NCBI GenBank assembly: GCA_030522415.1
Contig: CM060131.1
Span: 4,544,203 to 4,608,202, forward strand
Source: Channallabes apus
Lineage: Eukaryota > Chordata > Actinopteri > Siluriformes > Clariidae
Direction: 5' to 3'
DNA: 64,000 nucleotides
Shown here: positions 20,392 to 32,712 of the stretch, in pieces
Position numbering within the stretch: position 1 is the first letter of the stretch
Layout of the letters: each line of letters starts with the position of its first letter
The notes under the pieces: model-generated
The model's input: the letters and a program-made list of their open reading frames with translations, nothing else
The model's database searches: none
What the model was told of the DNA's origin: nothing
Program-made: the position numbers and the translations under genes

Positions 20392-21773
20392 CAGGTCCTT
20401 CTCAAAAAATTTGCATATTGTGATGAAGTTCATTATTTTCTGTAATGTACTGATAAACATTAGACTTTCATATATTTTAGATTCATTACACACAAACTGA
20501 AGTAGTTCAAGCCTTTTATTGTTTTAATATTGATGATTGTGGCATACAGCTCATGAAAACCCAAAATCCCTATCTCAAAAAATTAGCATATCATGAAAAG
20601 GTTCTCTAAACGAGCTATTAACCTAATCATCTGAATCAACTAATTAATTCTAAACACCTGCAAAAGATTCCTGAGGCTTTTAAAAACTCCCAGCCTGGTT
20701 CATCACTCAAAACCGCAATCATGGGTAAGACTGCCGACCTGACTGCTGTCCAGAAGGCCATCATTGACACCCTCAAGCAAGAGGGTAAGACACAGAAAGA
20801 AATTTCTGAACGAATAGGCTGTTCCCAGAGTGCTGTATCAAGGCACCTCAGTGGGAAGTCTGTGGGAAGGAAAAAGTGTGGCAGAAAACGCTGCACAACG
20901 AGAAGAGGTGACCGGGCCCTGAGGAAGATTGTGGAGAAGGACCGATTCCAGACCTTGGGGGACCTGCGGAAGCAGTGGACTGAGTCTGGAGTAGAAACAT
21001 CCAGAGCCACCGTGTACAGGCGTGTGCAGGAAATGGGCTACAGGTCGCAAATTTTGCATGTCATTCGGAAATCAAGGTGCCGGAGTCTGGAGGAAGACTG
21101 GGGAGAGGGAAATGCCAAAATGCCTGAAGTCCAGTGTCAAGTACCCACAGTCAGTGATGGTCTGGGGTGCCATGTCAGCTGCTGGTGTTGGTCCACTGTG
21201 TTTTATCAAGGGCAGGGTCAATGCAGCTGGCTATCAGGAGATTTTGGAGCACTTCATTCTTCCATCTGCTGAAAAGCTTTATGGAGATGAAGATTTCATT
21301 TTTCAGCACGACCTGGCACCTGCTCACAGTGCCAAAACCACTGGTAAATGGTTTACTGACCATGGTATTACTGTGCTCAATTGGCCTGCCAACTCTCCTG
21401 ACCTGAACCCCATAGAGAATCTGTGGGATATTGTGAAGAGAAAGTTGAGAGACACAAGACACAAGAATCTGCAAAAGGATTCCCGACCAAGTATTGAGTG
21501 CAGAACTGAACATAATTATTTGAAGGTTGACTTTTTTTTGTATTAAAAACACTTCTTTTATTGGTCGGATGAAATATGCTAATTTTTTGAGATAGGGATT
21601 TTGGGTTTTCATGAGCTGTATGCCACAATCATCAATATTAAAACAATAAAAGGCTTGAACTACTTTAGTTTGTGTGTAATGAATCTAAAATATATGAAAG
21701 TCTAATGTTTATCAGTACATTACAGAAAATAATGAACTTCATCACAATATGATAATTTTTTGAGAAGGACCTG
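20392..21773 (+). mobile_element. Tc1 deletion-derivative, copy 2
   Basis: Ends CAGGTCCTTCTC and GAGAAGGACCTG are flanked by a TA duplication (20390-20391 and 21774-21775). Terminal inverted repeats are about 200 bp long, each with inner CTATCTCAAAAAATTAGCAT motifs. It is the better preserved of the two copies. It has the same two internal deletions as copy 1 but no extra frameshift in the N-terminal part. Confidence 0.95.
20721..21497 (+). pseudogene. Tc1 transposase pseudogene, internally deleted
   Basis: The start MGKTADLTAVQKAIIDTLKQ at 20721 is a clean Tc1 N-terminus. It is followed by two helix-turn-helix units (KEISERIGCSQSAVSRHL and TSRATVYRRVQEMGYR, ending near 21045). There the text jumps into KFCMSFGNQG with a frame change, losing about 40 codons including the first catalytic Asp (SDES). 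VMVWGAMSAAGVGPLCFIKG, FQHDLAPAHSAKTTGKW (second Asp) and SPDLNPIENLWDIVKRK (with the Glu) follow in one frame to about 21460. Then a second deletion joins to the terminal PTKY-stop (TGA 21495-21497). It binds-domain-first but cannot be catalytic. Confidence 0.92.
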
Positions 21774-21775
21774 TA

Positions 21776-22602
21776 TAGACAAGGATTTATGCATAATTTA
21801 ACTGAGGTCCTATAACTGTGAAACAGCAAACCCAACATCCTCTGTCCCACCATCCTGTCTTGGTTTGATTGCATTGAATGTAGAGATAAGTAGTAGGAAA
21901 AGTGAAGCAGTACTTTCATTGTCACAGTAGTGAATTCTTGATACTCTTCATATACTGTAGTCCTATACTTTGTAACATTCACAAAGGGGAAAGCCAAGGT
22001 ATCTCTGAGGTTGCCTCTTCAATGCCTGGGACCACTCAAACAGATATATATATTTTTTGCTTTGTCATTAAACTGGGTTGAACGTGTAGCCTCATGTCAT
22101 AATGAAAAAAATTAAATAATAATAATAATTTTGTCACCGACTTCAAATATATAAAATGTAGCCTATTTCAGCATTAACTCATGCAACAACAATGCTTTTA
22201 CAAACAGTTGTCCACTGTGAGTGTGATTAGCTAAGCAACACTGGCTATAACTCTGTATTTTGGATCTATTTAGCTGATCCAAAACCAACGGACAAATACA
22301 CATCCATCCAACACTTGTGACTGGATATCAGCCTAGAAATCTTCAATTGTCCTCCTCACAGAATCACTTGGAAGTGAGACAGCTTTCAGTTGATTAGCTT
22401 CATCTGGAGTTAACCTCACACACAATGGGAATGCAAGTGTTTATCCAATCATCCCGCCGGTTTTTTTACTTTTAGCAGTATGATGAGATACTAAGTATGA
22501 AGGCATTAGTGCTTTCTCTGAGGCTCTGGCTAGACTTAATACTTTAGTTTCCAAAAATAATTGGTTTGTTGGCATGACTGGCATGTTACTTCCCCATCCT
22601 CC

Positions 22603-22652
<50 letters not shown>

Positions 22653-23115
22653 GCACACAAGCACACAGATACGAGCATGGGTATCTGAGGATCTGAGATA
22701 GCAGTATTCCAGAAAAAGCTACACCAACAAACTAAAACAATGGCTTGAACCAGGACTCAGTATAAAATGCTGCATTTAATTTGGCCAGTTCTGCTATACT
22801 CAGCACTCCGGGGATGGTGTTTCGGGTGTATGTGTGTGCAATGATGCTGGGCAGTGTCAGCTTTAAATTCGTCCACAAAAGCAGGTGTGTAATTTGCTGA
22901 TACAGGAGACCAGTGGACGGTAGAATAAAAGGTTGCTCATGAGTAAAAGAAAAGCTGCTTTTCAGTAGTTAAGTGCCATCCCATTATTTTGGTTAGTCTC
23001 ACATCAAAATCACATAATACAGTAGCTCTGATGTGAGCTCCTTTTCAAAAATTAAAAACATTTGACTCTACTCTACACGCCTGAAGAACGATAATTTTTT
23101 CTTCATAGCCTCCAA
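21776..23115. other. No gene; (AC)n microsatellite at 22604-22651
   Basis: Otherwise unique-looking AT-rich DNA. About 24 AC units lie at 22604-22651. No coding motifs. Confidence 0.6.
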
Positions 23116-23117
23116 TT

Positions 23118-23405
23118 TGAGGTGGCACAGTGGTATATAGTCGCCTTGCACCTCCTGGGTCCAGGTTCGATTCCCGCCTCTGTATCCATGTTTGCATGTT
23201 CTCTCATGATCCCCCCCCCCAATAATCCAAAGATCTGCAGATTAGGTTAATTGGCATACCCAAATTGTCCATAGTGTGTGTACGTGTGTGTCCTGCGATA
23301 AATTGACACCCTGTACAGAGTGTACCCTGCCCTAAGGCTCCAGGCCCCCCACGTCCCCGTATATAGGATAAAGCGGTATAGGCGATGCGTGAGTGTGAGT
23401 GCTAC
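23118..23405 (+). repeat. SINE copy
   Basis: Head GGTGGCACAGTGGTATATAG with B-box GGTTCGATTCC, then the AGATCTGCAGATTAGGTTAATTGG middle and a TAAAGCGGTATAGGCGATG end. Same order as the full copy at 53293-53667. It carries a C-run at 23211-23220 and several substitutions. Confidence 0.75.
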
Positions 23406-23647
23406 CATCTGTACAGGTATGTGAAAGTTCATGGAGTTGCCCTACTGCACCCACCAAGAGCATATTAACATTTCCAATATTTACAGTACATTACCTTTCA
23501 GTATGATTTTGTAAGGGAAATTGTGAAAGAGATTTCTAAAGCATAGCAAAGACAATATCAATGAATCTGGACTTAATTTAGCTGATTAAGATCATATTTA
23601 ACATAAATTTGAAAAAGTTCAATAAATAAAATTATATAAAAGATCTT

Positions 23648-26600
23648 GGATCTTTACCCATGGGGCCCGCCCGGGCACAGCCCGAAGAGGCAACGTGGGT
23701 CCCCCTTCCCATGGGCTCACCACCTGTAGGAGGGGCCAAAGAGGTCGGGTGCAGTGTGAGCTGGGCGGTGGCCGAAGACAGGGGCCTTGGCGGTCAGATC
23801 CTCGGCTGCAGAAGCTGGCTCTAGGGACGTGGAATGTCACCTCTCTGGCGGGGAAGGAGCCTGAGCTAGTGCGTGAGGTTGAGAAGTTCCGGCTTAGATA
23901 TAGTTGCACTCACCTCGACGCACAGCTTGGACTCTGGAACCAGTCTCCTTGAGAGGAGATGGACTCTGTTCTACCCTGAAGTTGCCACCGATGAGAGGCG
24001 ACGAGCAGGTGTGGGCATACTTATTGCCCGCCGGCTCGGGGCCTGTACATTGGGGTTCACCGCAGTGGACGAGAGTGTGGCCTCCCTCCGCCTTCGGGTG
24101 GGGGGACGGATCCTTACTGTTGTTTGCGCTTATGCGCCAAACAGCAGTTTGGAATACCCGCCCTTTTTGGGGTCTCTGGAGGGGGCGCTAGAGAACGTCC
24201 CTCCTGGGAACTCCATCGTTCTGTTGGGGGACTTCAATGCTCACGTGGGCAATGACCGTGAGACCTGGAAGGGCGTGATTGGGATGAACGGCCCACCCGA
24301 TCTGAACCAGAGTGGTGTTTTGTTATTGGACTTCTGTGCTCGTCACGGATTGTCCATAATGAACACCATGTTCAGGCATAAGGGTGTACATATGTGCACC
24401 TGGCACCAGGACACCCTAGGCCGCAGGTCGATGATCGACTTTGTGGTCGTGTCGTTGAACTTGCGGCCACATGTCTTGGACACTCGGGTGAAGAGAGGGG
24501 CGGAGCTGTCAACTGATCACCACCTGGTGGTGAGTTGGCTTCGTTGGCGGGGTAGGATGCCGGTCAGGCCTGGTATACCCAAATATATTGTGACGGTCTG
24601 CTGAGAACGTCTGGCAGAGTCTCCTGTCAGGACGAGCTTCAACTCCCACCTCCGGCAAAGCTTCAACCACGTCCTGGGGGAGGTGGGGGACATTGAGTCC
24701 GAATAGACTGTTCCACGCCTCCATTGTCGAGGCGGCCGACCGGAGCTGTGGCCGTAAGGTGTTCGGTGCCTGTCGCGGTGGCAACCCAAGAACCCGTTGG
24801 TGGACACTGGCGGTGAGGGATGCCATCAAGCTGAAGGAGTCTTACCGGGCCTTTTTGGCTGGTGGCACTCCGGAGGCAGCTGATAGGTACCGGCAGGCCA
24901 AGCGGAATGCAGCTTCGGTGGTTGCTGAGGCAAAATTCCCGGGTGTGGGAGGAGTTTGGGGAGGCCATGGAGAATGACTTCCAGATGGCTTCGACGAGAT
25001 TCTGGTCCACCATCCGGCGTCTCAGGAGGGGACAGCAGTGCACGGTCAACACAGTGTATAGTGGGGATGGTGCACTGCTGACCTCGACTCGGGACGTTGT
25101 GGGTCGGTGGGGGGAGTACTTCGAAGACCTCCTTAATTCCACCAACATGCCTTCCGATGAGGAAGCAAAGTCTGGGGACATAGAGGTGGACTCTTCCATG
25201 TCTGGGGCCGAGGTCGCCGAGGTGATCAAAAAGCTCCATGGTGGCGGGGCCCCGGGGATGGATGAGATCCTCAAGGCTCTGGATGTTGTAGGGCTGTCAT
25301 GGTTGACACGTCTCTGCAACATTGCATGGACATCGGGGACAGTGCCTCTGGACTGGCAAACCGGGGTGGTGGTTCCCCTCTTCAAGAAGGGGGACCGGAG
25401 AGTGTGTTCCAACTACAGAGGGATCACACTCCTCAGCCTCCCCGGGAAAGTCTATACAGGGGTCCTGGAAAGGAGGGTCCATCGGATAGTCGAACCTCGG
25501 ATTCAGGAGGAGCAGTGTGGTTTTCGTCCAGGCCGCGGAACAGTGGACCAGCTCTACACCCTTAGCAGGGTCCTGGAGGGGGCATGGGAGTTTGCCCAAC
25601 CAGTCTACATGTGCTTTGTAGACTTGGAGAAGGCATTCGACCATGTCCCTCGGGGAGTCCTGTGGGGGGTACTCCGGGAGTATGGGATATCGGATTCCCT
25701 GTTAAGGGCTGTCCGGTCCCTGTACAACTGGTGTCGGAGCTTGGTCCGCATTGCCGGTAGTAAGTCGGACCTGTTTCCGGTGAGAGTAGGACTCCGACAG
25801 GGCTGCCCTTTGTCACCCGTCCTGTTAATAATTTTTATGGACAGGATTTCTAGGCGCAGCCAGGGCATTGATGGGGTACAGTTTGGTGGGCTCAGGATTG
25901 GGTCACTGCTTTTTGCAGATGACGTTGTTCTGTTGGCCTCATCATCCTGCGACCTACAGCTCTCACTGGATCGGTTCGCAGCCAAGTGTGAAGCGGCTGG
26001 GATGAGAATCAGCACCTTCAAATCTGAGGCCATGGTCCTCAGCCGGAAAAGGGTGGAGTGCCCTCTCAGGGTTGGGCGTGACATCCTGCCCCAAGTGGAG
26101 CATGGAATTTAAGTATCTCGAGGTCTTGTTCACGAGTGAGGGCAAAATGGAACGGGAGATCGACAGGCGGATCGGGGCAGCGTCTGCAGTGATGCGGGTT
26201 CTGTATCGGTCCGTCGTGGTGAAAAAGGAGCTGAGCCAAAAGGCAAAGCTCTCAATTTACCGGTCGATCTACGTTCCGACCCTCACCTATGGTCATGAGC
26301 TGTGGGTAGTGACCGAAAGAACAAGGTCGCGAATACAAGCGGCCGAAATGAGTTTCCTCCGCAGGGTGTCTGTGCTCTCCCTTAGAGATAGGGTGAGAAG
26401 CTCAGTCATCCGGGAGGGGCTCAGGGTAGAGCCGCTGCTCCTCCGCATCGAGAGGAGCCAGATGACGTGGCTTGGGCATCTATTTAGGATGCCCCCTGGA
26501 CGCCTCCCTTGTGAGGTGTTCCGGACATGCCCCACCGGAAAGAGACCCCGGGGAAGTCCCAGGACACGCTGGAGGGACTATGTCTCTTGGCTGGCCTGGG

Positions 26601-26737
26601 AACGCCTTGGGATCCCCCGGAAGAGCTGGAAGAAGTGGCCAGGGAGAGGGAAGTCTGGGCATCCCTGCTGAAGCTGCTGCCCTCGCATCCCGACCTTGGA
26701 TAAGCGGAAGAAAATGGATGGATGGATGGATGGATGG
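23648..26737 (+). mobile_element. RTE/Rex3-like LINE insertion
   Basis: A non-LTR retrotransposon bounded by a perfect 12-bp target duplication, ATAAAAGATCTT (23636-23647 and 26738-26749). The 3' tail is a GATG repeat (26713-26737), the signature tail of Rex3-type RTE elements. GC content is much higher than in the flanks. It begins shortly before the endonuclease domain; whether that is the true 5' end or a truncation is not clear. Confidence 0.85.
23800..26671 (+). pseudogene. LINE endonuclease-reverse transcriptase, multiply frameshifted
   Basis: This protein nicks the target and copies its own RNA into DNA there. Endonuclease (about 23820-24560): [19 protein letters not shown], then [16 protein letters not shown] near 24224 and SMIDFVVV near 24428, with the terminal STDHHLVVS near 24508. 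RT (about 25370-26000): NYRGITLLSLPGKVY, EEQCGFRPGRGTVDQLYTL, FVDLEKAFDHVPRG near 25615, LRQGCPLSPVL, and FADDVVLLASSS near 25914, which holds the catalytic Asp pair. C-terminal part: TLTYGHELWVVTERTRSRIQ and RWLGHLFRMPPGRLP-type block, ending at 26669. Frame changes occur near 23900, 24600, 24940 and 26100. An in-frame TGA lies near 24601. The original protein would be about 950 residues. Inactive. Confidence 0.85.
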
Positions 26738-26749
26738 ATAAAAGATCTT

Positions 26750-27580
26750 AACTCATAACTTATTCTGACCACAGTCATTACTGTGACTTTTTTTACTGTG
26801 ACTGTAAAAAAAACCTAATGGAGTTTATAATATGACATGCAGGAAAGATTTAAAGAATCACAATATAGAGAGAGCAGAACACCTTTTCATTTTAATTCAG
26901 AGACTAGACTAGAAGAGATGGCTGCAGTAATGGGGTGACCTCAAGTGAAATGTGGTGATAGGTCAGATATAAAGTGGACAAGCACCTAAACACTGCTGTG
27001 CCACTGTGCATGCAATGTTGGTAGAATTGGTTTTATTTTAGTTTGGTTGGAGCATTTATAGCACATTCAAGATTCTCTCTTCTATTCCTTTAAAAAGAAA
27101 CACTTACTCGAGTGGAAAAAAGTACAACTGAGTTTTTCTCCTGTTAAAAATTTCTCAAGCAGAGGTCACCGGCACGTAATAGTAATGGAGCCAGTCAGGG
27201 AGCATCTAAAAATGAAACAAGTGGGCAATAGTGTAAGATGCTATAAAGGATAAAATCATCTATTTCACAGGGCATTTAATCTACTACAGTGTTAAAATAC
27301 ATTGTGTGGACAGGATTTATTTACTTTTTCTACCATATGTATTTTATTAATGCTTATTCATAATTTTTTTATATTTTTAAATATTACACATATAAACTTA
27401 TTGCGCCCTATAAAACCCTGAAGTATTCTTAGCAGCTACAATGAAGTGTAGTAAAAAAAAAAAAAAAAGTTTTTTTATTGCTACATTTTTTTGCAAACAA
27501 ATATAAGTAAAACTCAACTAATTCTACATACAGCCCCACACAGCTGTGTTATTGGCTCACTCGCTCACTCACTCATGCAC
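26750..27580. other. No gene seen
   Basis: AT-rich DNA with an A17 run near 27452. No recognised repeats. Confidence 0.55.
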
Positions 27581-27584
27581 ACAC

Positions 27585-27825
27585 ATGGTTTCTATACTGC
27601 TTATCCTGTACAGGGTCCTGAAGCCTATCCCAGGTAACTCTAGATTGTGCATTAGTTGGTATGTACGGGGTACGGGGTACCAGTCCATCACAGGTTAAAG
27701 TGCACACACACACACAAGTGCCTGTCTTTGGACTGTGTGAGGAAACCGGAAAAAACCCGTCAAGAACGGTGAGAAAGTGCCAACTCCACATATGTAGACC
27801 CGAGGCAGTAATCAAACCTTTGAGT
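27585..27825 (-). repeat. SINE fragment, minus orientation
   Basis: Reverse complement of the SINE: 'CTGCTTATCCTGTACAGGG', 'CCAGTCCATCACAGG', then 'CTTTGGACTGTGTGAGGAAACCGG' and 'AGTAATCAAACC'. The head is lost. Confidence 0.65.
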
Positions 27826-28334
27826 TTTCTATTGGTTTTATAGAACAGAAATTCTAAAGCTCAACAAGAGAGAGAGAAAGGGAGAGAGCACATAGTTCTT
27901 AGCATACTACTGTAGTACTTAGCAAGCCACTAAGATACTGTGATGCCATGCTGGTTGTGCTGCACTTACTAACAGTGATACACACTGACTACAAGTTGTG
28001 AGGAAAGGGTACATGAGAGCAGCACTGCAGAGCATTTCACAGTTCTCTTGGATGGAACCCAATTTAAAAAGAAACGAAGAGGTACTGATGAGGCTTTGTT
28101 CTTACATTGGACAGTCAAGTTTTAGGACAGACAGTTTGTACTGTATACAGCAGATGTGCAATGAAATTCATTTTGGTCCCTTGTTCTCTCTCTCTTTCTT
28201 TCTCTCTCTATTGCACCCTCTCTTTTTCACACCCATCCCCACTCACTCACTCACTAAATTGTCTCATGCCCTATTGTGATCACTGTGCTTCTGAATGTTC
28301 AATCACACCACCAGCTGCGGTTTGTGCTCTTTTT

Positions 28335-28373
<39 letters not shown>

Positions 28374-28604
28374 CACTCACTTTTCTCCAAGACTGATTTT
28401 CCAAGTCCTGTTTCCATGTACTTCCTGCTCTTGACGTTTGCCTGTGTTAGAATTCTGATTATGAACTGGTAATTAGGTGTATACAGAATCATCATCATCA
28501 TCATCATCATCTTTTCAAAACAAACTTTAAAAATCCTCTTAGTATTGAAAAAAGGTATTTTTTTTTATATTTGTGCAGAATAATAGAACACAGTTAAGAG
28601 AGTA
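27826..28604. other. No gene; (CT)n at 28338-28371 and (ATC)n at 28487-28511
   Basis: Simple repeats in otherwise unremarkable DNA. Confidence 0.6.
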
Positions 28605-28880
28605 AAACACACCTTTATTTCTCTATATAATCTCCACATCCCAGCATTTCACTAGTCCTTGGATATGATCAAAGTAGAAAGATTTTTTTTCTCTCAGCAT
28701 GCTGGAGCCATGAACAGAGTCATTCCTTCACATCTGAAATACTGGCCTTGAAGGAAAATCCTTTAATGGCCCAAACATGTGGAAATCACTCAGAGCCAGG
28801 ATTGTATAGAGACTTCTTTTGCAAGTTGGTGACAAGTGATTTGTTGATTTTTAGGAATTAGGTGTTCGACTCTCTGAATT
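28605..28880 (-). mobile_element. Possible mariner-type remnant
   Basis: The words CTTTATTTCTCTATATAATC, CCACATCCCAGCATTTCAC, CTTTAATGGCCCAAACATG and TGTGGAAATCACT.AGAGCCAGG follow the order of a fish mariner transposon (transposase on the minus strand) as I remember it. Decayed, with no readable frame. Confidence 0.35.
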
Positions 28881-29059
28881 TTCACAGGAACTTAGGCACT
28901 GTATTATTTATATTATATAATATATTGTAATATATTAATTTTATATTATTATATTAAACTAAACTAGATTGAAAACTGTACTTTGTTCATAGTTTCCAGA
29001 CTAAAATATGTTTGTCTTTCCTTTCCTACCACACAGTGGTATATAAAGATGCCAAACTC

Positions 29060-29265
29060 ATTCCTCTGAAACTTACCCTGCTACATGTTTATTCATACCT
29101 GATTATATGTGATTCTTCCTCAAATTGTGGCCACAAAGTCAAGTGCATACAGTTTTATAGGAAGGCTTGTATGCTGTGGAATTGCTGTTTCTTTTCACTA
29201 AGGCCCTAACCTGTTTCAGCATGACAATGCTCCTGTGCACAATTTTACTTGTAAAGCACTTCTAA
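29060..29265 (+). mobile_element. Tc1/mariner-like remnant (catalytic-region scrap)
   Basis: The text runs 'CCTCAAATTGTGGCCACAAAGTC' to 'TTTCAGCATGACAATGCTCCTGTGCACAA', which reads FQHDNAPVHN. That is the block around the second catalytic Asp of Tc1-like transposases. A second copy of this family lies at 47620-47835. Too short for a function. Confidence 0.5.
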
Positions 29266-29519
29266 CAATAGAATACAATAGGAAAACTGGCGCATCAGCC
29301 CAGTCCAAGGTCATCTTCATGGTCATTGAGTAACACCACGCTCAGTCAACACATGTGTCTGAGCAGACCACATACTGTAGAGCCATCCTCAGCAGGAGCC
29401 AAAGACTTCCATGCAGTGAGAACTCAAACAAAAAGTGTAACTGATGCGGTTAGCTTCTCATTTCTTACACAATCATGTCCTTGGTGTGACCTTCAACCTT
29501 GGTGTGAATCTTCCATTGC

Positions 29520-30075
29520 ACCACATCCAAAGGTGCTCTAGAGGCCATTTATGTACAGTACAGTAAACTCTGTCATGTTCAAGAAAACAGTTTACAGTAA
29601 GATGATTTTAGCTTGTGAACTGGCACATTATCTTGTGGTCCTGTCACATCTCACATGTCATGGGCATGATCAACAACAATACTCAGGTAGGCTTTGGCAT
29701 TTAGTTGATGCTGAATTGGTACTAAGGTGCCCAAAGTGTGCCAAGATATAAATATCCATCACACTAGGGTTCACCAAAAATAGCCAGAATGGTTGATCCG
29801 GTGGATGCAGGATGGATCCACGCTTTCATGTTGTTTATATCACAGTTTTTCCAATCAGTTTTGGTGATCCCATGTGTGGTCTTCTACTGATGTAGAAGGT
29901 TTGAGGTGTTGTGTGTTCAGAGATGCTCTTTGGCATATATTGGTTGTAATGAGACAGTTGTTTGAGTTACTCTTGCCTTTCTGTCAGCTAGAGCAAGTTC
30001 TTCTTTGACCTCTGGTATCTACATGACATTTTCACCCAGAGAAGTGCAGCTCACTGGATATTTTCTCAAGTTTTC
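29520..30075 (-). mobile_element. Tc1-like transposon remnant
   Basis: Minus-strand reading gives pieces of a Tc1 transposase: the N-terminal helix-turn-helix (30060 to about 29870) and part of the catalytic domain (about 29790-29600). The words GCACATTATCTTGTGGTC, ATGATCAACAACAATACTCAGGTAGGC and TGGATATTTTCTC are shared in order with the copy at 49720-50135 where they overlap. Heavily frame-broken. Confidence 0.6.
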
Positions 30076-30079
30076 ACAT

Positions 30080-31800
30080 ACAGTGCATACACTATACTCA
30101 CACATAACATATACACACTCACAATGTGCACTGCAGCACTTGATGGTTTCTCTTGAAGTCTATAAACACATAATTTCCTTAGCTGAAAAAAACAAGTGCT
30201 CAAGTGCACTTGAGTAGATCTGTGGCACTGAATAGATATGTGTGCATGCATCTTTGTGACTCATCAAACAGTTCTTTGTAGTGTTGTAAGAACTGGGAGT
30301 GTACCAAGTGTGTGTTTGATCGGCAGTGATGCAGGGCAAATTGGAATGTGATGAATTGATCATAAGGGAAGAGACAGAGACAGACAGAGGGAAAGGGAGA
30401 CAAATCGATCTTTCCTGTATTACAGGAACGTTATGCTTATAAACATCATCTGATGGTGATGCACCTCTGTCTATTTCCCTCTTTTTTCCTTTTGTCTGCA
30501 ATGTCTGCTAGCTTGATAACAGATTGCATTAGAGAGTTTGTATACTGTAATTGGTGTGTGTATGTGTGCGTGTTAAGTTCCTGCTGTGAGTATAATAAGG
30601 AATGTGACAGTTTTGATGGTTTAATTCAGCATGGATGAGCCTGCTGCACTTTAAACACGCACACACATACACATACACACACACACGTGCGCACGTGCAC
30701 ACACACACACATTTTCTTTTCTGTACTAATTAGCTGTGCTTATCATGCTAATTTCCTTAGAGGTCAGATGAAGGGGTGTGCATTTGTTATTCATACAGCG
30801 AGAATATGGTGTACAATACTCTTTCATTTCTTGTTCTTTCTGTGTGTATCCTTTTTTCTATGTTTCTCATTTGTTTAGGCTGTCTCTTCTTTTTCCTTGT
30901 TTATTTGAGAGGAAACACAAAAGAGAATACAATGAGGAATATACTATGTGTGCGTGCGTTTGTGTGTGTGTGAGAGAGAGTGAGATCAGAGGAGGTCACT
31001 GTGGGAGAGAGGTATGTTTCCTGTTGTGTTGTGCCAATTAAGAGACTGCTAATGAGAGTTAAATAGTCTAATTATGATGAACAAGGTTCTTAAATAAAGT
31101 GTGTATGAGCAAAATCAATTATCTATAGACATGCAGCTCCTATATGTATTTTATCCTGCTCATGGACATGCACAGGGCAAGACTAATCTGTCTGAGCTTC
31201 TGCCCATTTGCCCTCTTTGGCTGAGGTGCCCCTCAGGTCCCCCCTTTTTTCAGATTTAAAGTAATGATCCCTCAAAAATGTTGTGAACTAATTACTAAGA
31301 ACCCCCCCCCCCATAACTTTATCGGCCTCTCACATCATTGTGGGGGAGGTCTTTTTGCAATTTTTCTATACAACATTGCTTCCATACAAGGGTAATTGTT
31401 ACTAAGCCTACCCTGGGTACATTAATTTTCTGGTATGTTGCCCTCACAGATTCCTGCAGCTAAGCTTGGATGTACATTTACATTCCAATAACGGTTACTG
31501 ATGACATTCCTCTGAAGTTGGACTTTTTGCACCATTAAAATACTTATAGGCAACTAGTTATCATATCTTCTTCTCCATGAAACATGTTAATGCTCAGTAG
31601 TACACATATATGGTTCTTTAATGTATTTGCATTGTACTAAAATGCATTCTTTTTCAATTGCCATATACAGTATCCCAAATCACTATGGCTGTAAACAAAA
31701 AACAACACATTTTTCTTTTTTTTTATGAGGTGTTAGTGCAGTATATAGGCCCGTGGCACAGCCTAAGCTTTTATCCTTAATGCGTTATCCCCCCCCCCCC
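30080..31800. other. No gene; CA-rich tracts and homopolymers
   Basis: CA/TG-rich tracts at 30655-30710 and 30945-30975, C-runs at 31301-31312 and 31791-31806. The AT-rich stretches 30725-30800 and 31030-31090 contain TAATTAG/CTAATTATG-type words and no known repeat; function unknown. Confidence 0.5.
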
Positions 31801-31804
31801 CCCC

Positions 31805-31985
31805 CCTTACGTTACTTTTACTTTTATACTTTAAGTAGTTTTGAAACCAGTACTTTTACACTTTTACTTGAGTAAAAAGCTTGAGTTGATACTTCAACGT
31901 CTAAAGAAGTCTTTTTAAACCCTAGTATCTATACTTCTACTCAAGTAATGAATGTGAATACTTTTGACACCACTGTTCAAATGAC
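31805..31985. repeat. hAT-like terminal sequence scrap
   Basis: TACTTTTACTTTTATACTTTAAGTAG ... ACTTGAGTAAAAAGC ... CTTCTACTCAAGTAATG resembles the end sequences of the hAT element at 52731-54365 (ACTTTTACTTGAGTAG). No matching second end or target duplication was found. Confidence 0.4.
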
Positions 31986-32109
31986 AATGACATCAGAGTA
32001 TGCTGTCCATGCTGCCCATCATAGAAAACTAACTCCACCATTCATCCCAAACCATTGAGTCAATGAACTGATCAGTCTGTCCTCAAATCATTAAGAGTTC
32101 AGATAAGTA

Positions 32110-32690
32110 ACTCAAATGAAGTATTTTTTTGTTATCATGCTAATCAACTTCATGAACCGGACAACAGCCAAGGCATATCACATTCCATTAATTCCACTTC
32201 AGCCCCCTTTGAAAATCAAAACCCTCGATTGGGGACCAATTGACAGAGGGACAGTAACACATTGCATTAACATAATTTCTGTTAACTACCTCAACCTCAT
32301 TATCAATACCCTAAAATAGTTTCAGGAAGCCAAAAATATTCAATACACTCGAGTTACACAGTCCCTAAAATCTTGTTCACATCCAACGAGAGGATGAATG
32401 GAAAACAGCGATCAGCACCACTTTAGGCCATTACGAATACAGAGAGATGCTGTACAGTATGTCCTCAGCTCTGGGAGTTTTTCATTGGCTAATCAATAAT
32501 GATTCATGAGAAATATTGGGGAAATATGTAATTGCCTACATTGACAACATTTTGATTTACTCCATCAATTTATCCACCCATGTAAGTCATGTAAAAAGTC
32601 ATAACCTCATCAACAACCACAATCATTCATTGTAGAAGTAGATGCTTTGGAAGGAGGAGTGAGATCTATACTATCATAGAGATTCAGAAA
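32110..32690 (+). pseudogene. Decayed Ty3/gypsy RT-RNase H remnant
   Basis: Despite stops, the frame yields EDEWKTAISTTLGHYEYRE (RT block), KYVIAYIDNILIYS (the YxDD catalytic motif with the second Asp lost to Asn), STHVSHVKK, and FIVEVDA.EGGV at about 32630-32660, the start of RNase H. These match the order in the chromovirus pol at 11001-14390 but at much greater age. No LTRs are visible. Confidence 0.65.
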
Positions 32691-32712
32691 AAACAAAAAA
32701 TTTCACATTTTT

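Noticed and set aside
26713..26737. (GATG)n microsatellite
   Set aside because: It is the 3' tail of the LINE, being bounded by the 12-bp target duplication.
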